Source: Calcarisporiella thermophila CBS 279.70 (lineage: Eukaryota > Calcarisporiellomycota). Taken from it: 64,000 nt of DNA. Numbering within the stretch: position 1 is the first letter of the stretch; each line of letters opens with the position of its first letter. Location of the stretch: positions 386,654 through 450,653 of the forward strand of contig NW_027192202.1 in NCBI RefSeq assembly GCF_041956535.1, given 5' to 3'. Shown here piece after piece: positions 1 to 10,188 of this stretch. A model generated the notes under the pieces. It worked only from the letters and a program-made list of their open reading frames with translations, was not told the origin of the DNA and ran no database searches. The translations under genes were made by a program, and so were the position numbers.

Positions 1-1147
1 CAGTTTAAAACGCATTTACCCTTGAAAAGTTACAAACATGGCACTCGATGTGCATGGAATGAGAGCTGATGTTATAAGATTTTGCAAAATATATAATATT
101 TAGTTTGTAGTTTTATCCTTATAGGAAGTATGATCCGTAATATTAAAAAAGAGGGGAGTCAAGAAACTTTTGAGAGGCATTTTATATATAATTCCAAATA
201 TATATTCAATGTGTTTAAAAAAAAATGTTGATAATTCATTTGAAGAGAAAAGCAATGAAAAGAAGATAAAGCATAATCTGATGATGAAATCAGTTTTTTC
301 CGCAATCCGAGGAAATAAGGGCAAACTTTAAACCTGAAATAAGGCCAATTATAGATCAAGTTCTACGATTATAGTTGCAATCAGGTGTGCAAGCCGTTGT
401 GTATGATGTGGTAGATGTGCGTGACGTGTGCTTCAACACAATCCTCTCCTCCCACCGCTTCCCACTCCTCCTACACGATGAGACTTAACAGGTGAAAGAT
501 TCTATTAGAATTTTTTTTATTTTCCAATATTTACAGTGCCCAAATCCATTATACACCACGGGCAATATGTTGGTTACCAAGAGAGCTAACTCTTATCCAC
601 AAAACGTATGACTCGCTTTGGCTAGTGCCATCAACTAAGTGAAGCCTTACTTGTGTAGGTTGCCCATGGTTCCAATCCCAGATAGTTGATTACTCCAAGA
701 GTACAGAAGTTCCGAGGGCATGTGCGCAGCGGTGAATATCTGATTTTGCCAAAAATTTCAATGTTAAGAACAACCTGATTATAATCTAAACTTTCAGTTG
801 CAGTTATCTAATGGGATTTTCAAACTTGGTCCATTCGCAGCATCTCGCTCAATCTGATAGCAACAACTCGGAGATGCAAGTTGTCTAAATTGTATTTTCG
901 CCAGGGAATTTAGAAAAGCTTGATTTCTATTTCGGAACACTGGTGATTGCTCATCGCTTGTTTAACTCCAAAAGGAAAATCATGCGAGTCGGACTTTGGG
1001 GAAATGTACAGCCGAAAATTGGAATAAATAATCCGTTTTTACAAGCGTTAGTTCGAGAGCCCCTTTCTACCTCTTCTCGTGGCCTCTACCCTTGTCGTCC
1101 CTGAGCACTTCACGCGCTTCCTTTGCAATCTGCTATCCCAATTTTCA
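1..1147. other. 5' flank, no gene supported
   Basis: This AT-rich stretch has no ORF with convincing coding character. The short reading frames at 100-359 lack homology I recognise and are mostly low-complexity hydrophobic translations. The 3' part presumably holds the promoter and 5' UTR of the oxidoreductase gene that begins at 1148. Confidence 0.5.
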
Positions 1148-2533
1148 ATGCTCACCGCCGATATTACCGCATCTAGTACCCCTACTAGTTTATCAGATAG
1201 CGCTCAACCTCATATTGTGATTGTGGGTGCAAACTATGGAGGTTTAAGCGTAGCGAAAAACCTGTATGCCCGGTTCATTGCTCCCTCCCGGAAATCGGGC
1301 GATGATACCGAAGCCAAGCCTGAAGAACCGACTCAGTTGATTCCTCCCCGCGTCACTCTTATCGATAAACGGGATGGATTCCTTCACTTGATCGGTATGT
1401 GCCGGGCCGTTGTCGACGTTCCATTCGGCGACAGTATCTGGCTGCCGCATGCAGATTGTCCCTGGCTCCAGCACCCAATGTTCCAACGAGAGAAGGGAAA
1501 GGTCGTCTCGGTGCATCCTCACCATCTCGAACTAGAAGACGGTCGAAGCATAGATTTTGATTACTTGGTTATCGCTACAGGGTTGACGAGAGCACCGCCA
1601 ATTTGGCCTCAAGCAACTGATCATGACGAGTACAAGGCCGAAATTCGTCGGTATCTCGAAGAAATCAAACCTGCAGATCGAGCTGTAGTAGTAGGGGGCG
1701 GTGCGGTGGGGGTGGAGATCGCCGCCGAAATCAAGGAGGAATTTCCCGAAAAGCACGTAACCCTTGTTCACTCTCGAGAGCTACCTATTGTGGGTCCATT
1801 TATTAAAGAATTCCGCACCCGAGTTGTGGAGGAGTTGGAGGCAGCAGGTGTAGAAGTCATCCTTGGTGAGCGAGTCGTGTCTGAGAAAATTCAAGACGAA
1901 GCGAGCTCGGCTGACGGAACAGTTGAGAAAACAATCGACCCAAGCCCCAAGATCACCAACAAATCCGCAACTGCCACCGCAGTGGAGCTCACTACCTCTT
2001 CGGGGCGGGTTATCCATGCGGACTGGGTCATCAATTGCACGGGAGCAGGTCAGCCAGCTTCAGATTTCCTTCATAGCCTGCCGGCCACCACCGATGAGCC
2101 ATTGACCACGAAGGATGGCTTGATCCGAGTAAAGAAGAATCTCCAGCTTATTGATCCCGCCTATTCCCATATCTTCGCTATTGGAGACGTGAACGACTTA
2201 CACGAAGTCAAATTAGCCGGGGGCAGTATTTATATGGGCTATTTTGTCGCCAAAAACTTGCTCAAGTTAATGCAAGCAGCCGGTCATTACAATGATATCA
2301 TCTCTGATTCTGCAACCGCCGATGAAGTGGAAGCTGGCGAAGATGGTCTCTTTACTTATCCTGAATATCCTCCGCAACTTGTGCTTTTGTTAGGAAAGAA
2401 GCATGGTGTTGCGCAATACCTGGGGCAAGTGTGGGAATTCGACTGGGTCAACACTGTCACTGGCGGTGATACGAGCTTCAAAAAGTGTGCCGATGGTCTA
2501 GCACTCTTTGGTTATCCAGACTCACTCGCATAA
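1148..2533 (+). CDS. AIF/FSP1-like FAD-dependent NAD(P)H oxidoreductase
   Basis: This single-exon gene encodes 461 aa. The same frame is open upstream to 1079 but only through a GTG, so the first ATG (1148) is taken as the start. Two Rossmann dinucleotide-binding motifs are visible: GANYGG at residues 27-32 for FAD and GGGAVG at 183-188 for NAD(P)H. IATGLT (142-147) and AIGD (344-347) are the usual further FAD contacts of class-II pyridine nucleotide-disulfide oxidoreductases. There is no CxxxxC redox disulfide beside the first motif. That fits the AIF/AMID/FSP1 group, whose members reduce quinones or act in cell death and ferroptosis resistance. The N-terminus MLTAD lacks the myristoylation glycine of animal FSP1, so membrane targeting by that route is not expected. 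It is intronless although most neighbours have several introns. The family call is firm; the substrate is unknown. Confidence 0.88.
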   Translation: MLTADITASSTPTSLSDSAQPHIVIVGANYGGLSVAKNLYARFIAPSRKSGDDTEAKPEEPTQLIPPRVTLIDKRDGFLHLIGMCRAVVDVPFGDSIWLPHADCPWLQHPMFQREKGKVVSVHPHHLELEDGRSIDFDYLVIATGLTRAPPIWPQATDHDEYKAEIRRYLEEIKPADRAVVVGGGAVGVEIAAEIKEEFPEKHVTLVHSRELPIVGPFIKEFRTRVVEELEAAGVEVILGERVVSEKIQDEASSADGTVEKTIDPSPKITNKSATATAVELTTSSGRVIHADWVINCTGAGQPASDFLHSLPATTDEPLTTKDGLIRVKKNLQLIDPAYSHIFAIGDVNDLHEVKLAGGSIYMGYFVAKNLLKLMQAAGHYNDIISDSATADEVEAGEDGLFTYPEYPPQLVLLLGKKHGVAQYLGQVWEFDWVNTVTGGDTSFKKCADGLALFGYPDSLA

Positions 2534-3049
2534 ACTTGTCATCTCGGGATCTTTTTAACATAACTCACTTTCTTAACGAATATCTGTATTTTCCCTATGT
2601 TTTTATCGGATCATAGGATTAAATCATGGCCTATGGTTTCCTCTCAGTATTCTCCTTTCTCTAATCTAGGGTCTGATGTAAATATTATTATCTGCGTTTT
2701 TTAATTCCGAATAGAAATTATTAGAATATGTGATATGAAGGGAAAAAGATATATCCTTTGGATAAACCTGGAAAGATAAGCAAAAGGGACGCTATAAATT
2801 GCTTATTGTTTCCGCTCCCGCTTCCGTCAGATTTTCTATGATTCTTGGACACTACAAAATAATTCTACGAGTTCCCAGTTAAATCCGTTGGTGACATTGG
2901 CAATTAAAAAAATGTTCATGTTATTATTAAATAAATAATAGAAATCAAGAATGGAGTATGTGAATGAAGTAATTGTAAGATTTCAAATAAATAAGTTATC
3001 TTTGACATCTAGATAATATAAATAGGTAAATTAAACAATACTGTACAGA
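2534..3049. other. Convergent intergenic spacer
   Basis: This AT-rich spacer lies between the 3' ends of two convergent genes, the oxidoreductase on + and the transporter on -. It holds several AATAAA-like signals, for example near 2930 and 2985, and no supported gene. Confidence 0.5.
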
Positions 3050-4982
3050 TTAGTTTTTGGTCTTTTGACGGAGATCGTATCCTTTCATAAAGAGGAGCCC
3101 AATGGATCCAACGCCCAATATTATGGTTCCGGTGATGGAGACATCCCTTTGCGTTTCGATGTATGCTTGCTTTACTATCGCGTTCTGTGCAGGAGTTAGA
3201 CTCTTGATATAGGTCACATCGTTGATAATCTTCGCAATATCCATTCCCGGTAAAAGATTTCCTTCGAGCTTCCGAGGTAAGAGATAGGTCCAGAATGCAC
3301 TGGACGCCGCTTCCCCTATCGCTCCTCCATAGAAGGACATGAAGGCGAAGAAGGTAGTCGCAATAGCTACATCGGCGGGTTCAACGGCAGCCTGGACTCC
3401 AATTAGAGTTGTGCAATAAAGAGCACCTCCACCTATTCCGGTTACCGCTTGAACGATTCCGATTTCCGCCGCGGTGATATCAGCCCCCTTAAGCCGTATC
3501 ATTAGCCCCGTACCAAGGGTGAGCAGGCTATAGGCAAGCCACATCCACCGGCGATACCGTCCGCTCCATTGCATCAACCATCCGGCAACGATCTGGCCGA
3601 CGGTAGCCCCTGCTGTAAATCCAAGCTGGAGCATGGACGCCTCTTGCATGTCTGCGTCTCGGGTCACTTGCAAAAATGCATTAATAAAGTACAGGGTCAG
3701 GTTGGTAGAGCAATAATAGATGATCACGGATATCAGCCCTCCTCCCACGTTTCGATTGGCAAGTAATCTCAGAGGAAGTACGGGATACACGGACACGTAA
3801 ATTTCATACATCAAGAAGATAATCAAGCAAACGACGCCGGAGATAATGAGTCCTAAAACCATAGCTAGTTACATGCATTTGAAAATGGTTAGTGCAACTG
3901 ATAATTATAACTTTGAAATTAGGAGGAATAGGATTTCGCTCGGGTGCTCAATATACATTACCTGAATTCCATCCGTAATGTGCCGGAAAACCAAGCGAAA
4001 TGGGCCCCAGAATCATGATGGTTCCTCCTATAAGGAGAACCACTCCAACTACATCGAGCTCCGTCATGATTCGAACGAACCGCTGGCGCAGTGATTGAAT
4101 GGATAGAGGTTTCGTTGGCACTTCTTCGATGGACTCATACATTTCCGTCTCGGCCTTCAACTTCTTCTTAGCTCGAGATTGCACTGCAAACAGCACATAC
4201 ATAATCGGAATCGAACAGATGACTCCTAGGATGTTTAGCAGGATGAAAACCCAGCGCCAGGATGATGCCACCAAAGCTGTAGCAATGACCGGGCCTAAAT
4301 AGGCGTTGGTAAGACTCGGAATGCTGAGGTAGCTTTGGAACGAGCCTCGGCTGAGCAGCGGAATGATATCTGCTATTACAATGTAGAGAATGACCGAAAA
4401 TCCAGTTTGCCCCACTGACACCAGGACATTTGCCGCAAAATACATCCCGAAGCTTTGCGCGGCCGCTGAGATGACATAGGCAAGGGTATGGAAAGCAAGC
4501 GCAACGCAATAGGCCTCTGCTCTTCCGAATGCATCTGCCAGCTTTGAAAAGGCCGGTTTAAGGGCAGCGATGGCTAAATAAGAGATACTGCTCATCCCGC
4601 CCCCTTTTGACAGTGCATCGAACTGACTTAGGACGAGAGGAGTAATGGTAGCCACAGTGCTTGTATCCAAATAGACAACAAAATTCATCAAGAATAAACT
4701 GAAGGCGCGACCCGACATAGAAAATTTTAGGTATATCAATATTAATGTTTACTTCAAACGCACATCAGATATCATGATAGAGGATGCATACCCAGTATAG
4801 ATAATAATAATATCTCGCTTTTTCCACTCGGTAGCCGCTGCTAATTTTACGCCTGCCAACTCAGCATTTTCTACTTTGTGTTTATCATTTCTTGGTGAAG
4901 CTGCTTCTATGTCTTCATAGTTCGCCCTCTTAACTGGCGCGTCCCCTGCATTGCTCTCGAGTGGCCTTTCATCCTGGGCCAT
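3050..4982 (-). CDS. MFS transporter, siderophore-iron (SIT/ARN) type
   Basis: Three exons, complement(3050..3864, 3962..4698, 4792..4982), encode 580 aa with all phases consistent. The N-terminus is hydrophilic, about 55 residues ending in EWKKRD. It is followed by about 14 hydrophobic segments, as expected for 14-TM members of the major facilitator superfamily. FGRAEAY in the loop after the second TM resembles the FGRAEG signature of fungal siderophore-iron transporters, and there is a short cytoplasmic tail. Family members import ferric siderophores by proton symport at the plasma or endosomal membrane. Assignment to the SIT/ARN subfamily is from overall pattern; a general MFS drug:H+ antiporter is the alternative. 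The 1.3-kb upstream region has scattered GATA-type hexamers, discussed as a finding. Confidence 0.85.
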
Positions 4983-6300
4983 GTTTCACGGTTATGATAT
5001 ATACAAGGGGTGCCTAAACTTGGCGATAGTCACTATGACAAATAAATAGGATGAAAGAAATTAACAAATCGGTGATCCTATCTTCGCACTGATAGTTTGA
5101 AAGATTTTGTTCCAAATTGAAAACAAAAAAAAAACAGGAAGAGCTAAATTAAGGTAATGCTCGAAGTGACCTCGGGCCCTTTAAATGACAATACTGCGCG
5201 ATGGTTTACCAGAAATCGGGAGTTTTCTCCGAAAGGTTTCGTTTAAGGGCATTCTCCGTGTCGTATTGGTTCCTCTGGGAATACGTAAATCATGCCACAG
5301 CTGAGATCTCGCACATACTCGAGCATGTTAGGTGTCGGTAGGTGAAATAGTACAACAATATCGTATGATTTTCTGTGGTTTGAATCTAATCTTGATAATC
5401 GTATATCCGCCCATTCTCATTGAGGCCAATCTGATATCATCAAAGCATTCCAAATTGGAAAGCCTGTAACCACGGCGTGTACACTCGCCGAAAACTACTA
5501 TTTTGTAATTATGAAGCCTGAAAATTCTCTCCTGGAATAATGGTTTCTCCTGTTTTTTGGATAGCTATTATAGTACAATACTATAACTCCATCTCCTTTG
5601 AAAAAGGTATCTCATTGCGATGGATTAAATCCTAGATTCGAAAAAATGTTTGCTGTTCTTCGCTCGAGATTATGGTACTAGGTTGCTATTGTCAGAGATA
5701 AACGGCAGAGAGTACTTTATTAATGAAATGGATGCTTGACATAATTCAACTTTGATCTAACTCAATTCTGGTGTGCCCAACTCACATTTTTCCAAATTGT
5801 CATTAATTGTGCTTTTATTACTTATATTTCTTAAAGTTAGAGAACATCTGCTCCAGTTAAAATGCGGTGCTCTTGTTACGATACATAAAGCCTCCAGGTA
5901 TTTCTGACCATTGATATAACTAGCCTGTTATATCGTGCCAATACTATAGACGTTGAATCATATTGATTTTATCCGTTTTTCACGTCGCCAAATACGCAAG
6001 TTTCTTCAGATGCTTTACTTCTTTAAACCTTGCAAATAAAATTCTAAGCACGTTAAAAATGTTAATGCGGGTTCCTATCTATCCATGATATAAGCACTTT
6101 TATCATAGGATTGAAGCTCTTCTATCGTAGCTCTGCTATTACTTTTGAAGCAGTGATAGCATGTTGAGCCTCGGTGTTCAATAAACGGTTCCTAAATAAA
6201 CCTAACTGACTAATTCCAAGCCTCAATCGCACAAGTTCCGATCGCGGACTTTTTTGCCGTGAACTCAGCTTTACCTCTGTCATCCTAGAACAAGGAAAAC
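4983..6300. other. Long divergent intergenic region
   Basis: This 1.3-kb AT-rich stretch separates the divergent transporter and pyrophosphatase genes. I see no ORF worth calling, no tRNA box pair and no repeat. TGATAA at 5393-5398 and AGATAA at 5697-5702 are GATA-factor-type hexamers. It probably holds the promoters of both flanking genes. Confidence 0.5.
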
Positions 6301-7571
6301 ATGACTTCCGAATCGAAACCAATTCAGGTTGGCGCTGCCAATACGCTAGAGTATCGTGTCTATCATGGTATGGAAGTTTTTGTCGCGATGTGGACATGAA
6401 TTTGCCTTAGTACATGACGATATTATAATAGAAAAGCATGGTCATTCATCTTCATTCTTCCACGATATTCCACTCTATGCCGATAAAGAGAGAGGAATAT
6501 ATAATATGATTGTCGAAATACCACGTTGGACGAACGCTAAACTTGAAGTATAAAATATCCGCTATTTTTGGTTTTGGATAAATACTTACAGTTGAGAACA
6601 TAGATCTCAAAGGAAGAGCCGTTCAATCCTATTAAACAAGATATCAAAAAAGGTAAGCTCCGCTACGTGCGCAACTGTTTTCCTCATCACGGGTACATTT
6701 GGAACTACGGAGCCTTCCCGCAGGTAAGGCGATTGTTACGCGTCAGATACTAGGTAGTATTCCAAAATAGAAGCTTTTATAGACATGGGAAGATCCAAAT
6801 TTGATCCACCCTGAGACGAAGGCCCGTGGTGATAATGATCCTCTTGACGTGTGTGAAATCGGTGAGCAGGTTGGATATACTGGTCAGGTGAAACAGGTTA
6901 AAGTGCTTGGAGTGATGGCGTTGATTGATGAGGGGGAGACTGATTGGAAAGTGATTGTGATTGATGTTAACGATCCGCTTGCGAACAAACTCAATGGTGA
7001 TTATTCGTAATATCCGTACGCTCGAGGTTTTTTTCGCTAAAAAAAACTATTTCATCGTTAGATATTGAGGATGTTGAAAGGCATCTCCCCGGACTTATCC
7101 GTGCGACCAACGAATGGTTCCGCATCTATAAAATTCCTGACGGTAAGCCTGAGAATCAGTTTGCCTTCAGTGGCGAGGCGAAAAACAAGGTGACTTAAAA
7201 CATTTCAACGACGATGTCAAATTAAGATTTGAGATTGTATTCTCCTATCCCTTTAGAAATATGCCCTGGATGTAATTAATGAGTGCCATGAAGCATGGAA
7301 ACGTCTTATTACGGGCGTCATACCCCCTAAGACAGAGAAACACAATATTCAAGTGTAAGCTTTGCGATTACGACTGCTGAGCTATAAGATGGCTGATATT
7401 TAGTTTGTATACTTTCGATGTAGCCTAAATCTCACCGTTGAAAACAGTCCCTACAGGGTGGCACCTGATAACAACGTGGTCCCCAATATATCCAGAGAGC
7501 ATGCGAAACCTGCAGCACCCATTGACCCTTCGATTGATAAGTGGTTTTTTCTTTCAGGGAATCAAATATAG
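6301..7571 (+). CDS. IPP1: Soluble inorganic pyrophosphatase
   Basis: Seven exons (6301..6367, 6432..6547, 6604..6723, 6783..6996, 7062..7189, 7257..7354, 7424..7571) encode 296 aa, close to yeast Ipp1 (287 aa). The enzyme hydrolyses pyrophosphate to two phosphates in the cytosol and drives biosynthetic reactions forward. The family I pyrophosphatase landmarks are present: [20 protein letters not shown], the active-site run [12 protein letters not shown] with its Mg-binding aspartates, [10 protein letters not shown], and the C-terminal DKWFFLSG. The fourth exon junction reconstitutes an Asp, and the sixth intron uses the better GTAAGC donor inside CAAGT|GTAAGC. The ATG at 6301 is the only one that gives the conserved N-terminal NTLEYRV segment in frame. 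Confidence 0.96.
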
Positions 7572-8260
7572 CGCCTCACTGTTGTCCCTCAAAGGCCATC
7601 TCTAAGCTATGAGTCGGGGTTAAGCGGAAAAATAAACCTACTAATTGTGCTGATATAATGAATAAGTTTTTGGAAGTCTCCATTATATTATATTGTGATA
7701 TAATTTGGTTTCAAAAAGATAGGCTCTTCTGCAATCACTGGACAATATTGATCAAGCTTTAGTCCATGATAATATCAGGTCTCTTTCTATCATTAGGCTC
7801 CGGAAGCAAAATTAAAGTGGAACATCAGCTATTGAGCAGCTTGTGATGTCTGCGCAAGCTCCCAAGTTACTGGAACCACCAAGTTGGAAACCTTACTGTA
7901 TATTTAGAGAAATCCCCCGAATTCAAACTTTCTTGGGAATAATTTCCGGGTGCAAAATCAAGTGGCGATAACTAGGTCAAAGAACATCTGAAATGCAGTG
8001 GCTATAGCGGCCTTGTTAATGATGATATAGAATGGCGATGGAAGATTGGAAAGGGAGAATAAGCTTTCCCTATTTTTAGAACAAAGTACATTAGTGGCAG
8101 TATTTTTGAAACGATTTAATTTAAATCCTAATTTACACAGCGATTCTATTGAATTTTCTTTGGAATTTTATTTTGCTTACGCCGCCAGCCCACACGGACC
8201 GGCCCCCCAAAAAGTTTCTCCATCTTTGAGAATTGATCGGATCATCCCTATGTCACGAAG
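7572..8260. other. Intergenic region, no gene supported
   Basis: This AT-rich spacer follows the pyrophosphatase stop. The frame at 8046-8264 is a short open stretch without recognisable features. It probably holds the promoter of the CNH-domain gene. Confidence 0.45.
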
Positions 8261-9742
8261 ATGAACGGCATAGAGCAACTTCCATGCTATGAGCAAGCTA
8301 TAAACAATACCCCTCATTCAGGACAATTGCATTCATCTACCGGATCAACCGCATTGTTAGATTTAGAGGGCGGGCATGCATCACTTGGCCACATACCCTC
8401 CGAACTCAACTTTGAAATGGAGTTGGTCGGCGAACCAACTTTACGCTCCCCTAGATATCTCTGCGGCACTATGCTCGCGGGGCGGTACCTTTTACTTGGC
8501 CATGCGCGAGGCTTGGATGTTGTCGATATCTCTCTTAGAAATAACGCTAAAAGAAAGGTTATAATCGAAGGAACGCGATTTAAGCAATTGCGAGTGGTTG
8601 AAGAGTGTAACATTATGTTGGCGTTAGCAGGAAGAACAAATCAGATCCGATGCTATAATTTAGATGCAATTTTGAATATGATTGAAGGAGCAACACCCAA
8701 TTCACCAATTTCCGAGAATTCGAGATTTACATCGAATTCCAACATTCAAAATGGAAGGGACCCCATCACCAGCGGTAATGAACAGAATGGAAACCATCAC
8801 AGAGAGTTCGCGTTAGCTTCTTCATCTTCCAACAAGCGATTAAAGAATAAAGAGTCTGAATATTTCAAAATCCCTGAAACCGAAGAGTCTCGCCTATTTG
8901 ACGTAAAAACCACACCCGCATTCGCATATCTTATTGTTCTCTCGGATGCAAAGACAATCAAACTCTTCCAGCGCTCAGATGGCCCTTCACTTCAGCCATT
9001 TGTAAAGTTGAAGTCGTTCTGGGTTCCCAGCGATCCTGTCTATGTCGCATTGGCTCACGATCGTCTCAAGCAACCACAGAATATTATTGCAGTGTTCTCG
9101 GAAGGGGGAGCAAGTTTGATCGATTTACGAGAGAGTACTGTCAAGGAGGTAAAGGTTTCTAGTAGCGTATTTCATCCGCCCCCCTCAGTCTCTTCAATGC
9201 CGCGATATTTATCCCAATCGCCGCCAAAGAACGAAAAGCGCAAGGAAACCGTTGGTTCTTGGTGCTCGCTTGTTCAGACCCCTTTTGATATTTCAGTCAT
9301 TGATCCCGGGCATATAGAACCCGACTCTTCGTTTCCACCGCCCTCTTACGATTCGGCCCTCCTCGAGGCAGAGCCTGACCTAACTGCTAGATCCCCTTTG
9401 CTCTACCTTGCTACCCGTGGGAGACGATCTCGTATCATCGACCATCGTGGTCTGCCTTTTTCCACCCTCGTTTATGAGTGGTCCGACTCTCCTCGCCACT
9501 TCGAATTCTTCCAACCAAGCCCCTCCTCCGCTTATATCATCGCGTTCCTGAGTTCAAGCATTGAGATTATAGATGTGAACTCACACACCTCGTTGCAACT
9601 CGTGAGAGGAGTCCCCTTCCAATTCCTTACGAATTATCACCCATCCGAAGAGAAGCCCAGTGGTTTCCCCGGAGTGTATTGGTGCTGCTTTTTGAAAGAT
9701 AAAACCCATCTCTATCGAATCAAACCACACATGAGCCAGTAG
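8261..9742 (+). CDS. Stand-alone CNH (citron homology) domain protein
   Basis: This uninterrupted 493-aa frame begins at an ATG. After a polar lead of about 55 residues there are beta-propeller-like strands, for example LCGTMLAGRYLLLGHARGLD and FKQLRVVEECNIMLALAG. This pattern is typical of the CNH domain found at the C-terminus of fungal Rho1 GEFs (Rom2), in citron/GCK kinases and in Vps39/TRAP1-like proteins. A low-complexity Ser/Asn-rich insert at about 145-205 splits the propeller. The C-terminal half continues with YLATRGRRSRIIDHRG and ends in a short basic tail. No RhoGEF, PH or clathrin-repeat domain is fused, so it is either a stand-alone CNH protein or the remnant of a larger one. 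No intron is evident, unlike most neighbours. The domain call is moderate; the cellular role is unknown. Confidence 0.7.
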   Translation: MNGIEQLPCYEQAINNTPHSGQLHSSTGSTALLDLEGGHASLGHIPSELNFEMELVGEPTLRSPRYLCGTMLAGRYLLLGHARGLDVVDISLRNNAKRKVIIEGTRFKQLRVVEECNIMLALAGRTNQIRCYNLDAILNMIEGATPNSPISENSRFTSNSNIQNGRDPITSGNEQNGNHHREFALASSSSNKRLKNKESEYFKIPETEESRLFDVKTTPAFAYLIVLSDAKTIKLFQRSDGPSLQPFVKLKSFWVPSDPVYVALAHDRLKQPQNIIAVFSEGGASLIDLRESTVKEVKVSSSVFHPPPSVSSMPRYLSQSPPKNEKRKETVGSWCSLVQTPFDISVIDPGHIEPDSSFPPPSYDSALLEAEPDLTARSPLLYLATRGRRSRIIDHRGLPFSTLVYEWSDSPRHFEFFQPSPSSAYIIAFLSSSIEIIDVNSHTSLQLVRGVPFQFLTNYHPSEEKPSGFPGVYWCCFLKDKTHLYRIKPHMSQ

Positions 9743-10188
9743 CTCTCTTGTCTCAAACCCACCATGTTGTCAACTGGTTTGGTTAGAGTCGCTATAGAAA
9801 AAAAGGGTCTTGGAGTGGGTGGAGGGAGGAATTAACCGAGCTTATAAGGGGAGGGGGAATTTCACCAGGATGTTTTTTTGTATTGATATTTTATTTCACC
9901 TTGTTTATTTTGTCGTTTGTCAGTTATGAACCATCTCATGTAGTTGCATCTGGATGCAGTCTTCAGTCTTATCAAATTGCTATCTCAACACTCTAAATAT
10001 ACCAAGTATATATGATGTACAGAAATACAAGATCGAAATGGGGCAAAGGCAGGAGATATAAAATAAAATATACTCTCAACAAGTGTTAGTACATGGAAAC
10101 GAGGGTTTGTCTTTTTTCAGTGCCAATATAAAAATAGCTGGAATTATCGCCGAAGATGGCCTCCCCCAAAATCAGGATGCTGTGACCA
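9743..10188. other. Convergent intergenic spacer
   Basis: This AT-rich spacer lies between the CNH gene (+) and the MscS gene (-). I see no ORF, repeat or RNA gene in it. It probably contains both 3' UTRs. Confidence 0.5.

Noticed and set aside
668-682. GGTTCCAATCCC resembling a tRNA T loop
   Set aside because: The flanking stem pairs poorly and no A box or acceptor stem is found upstream.
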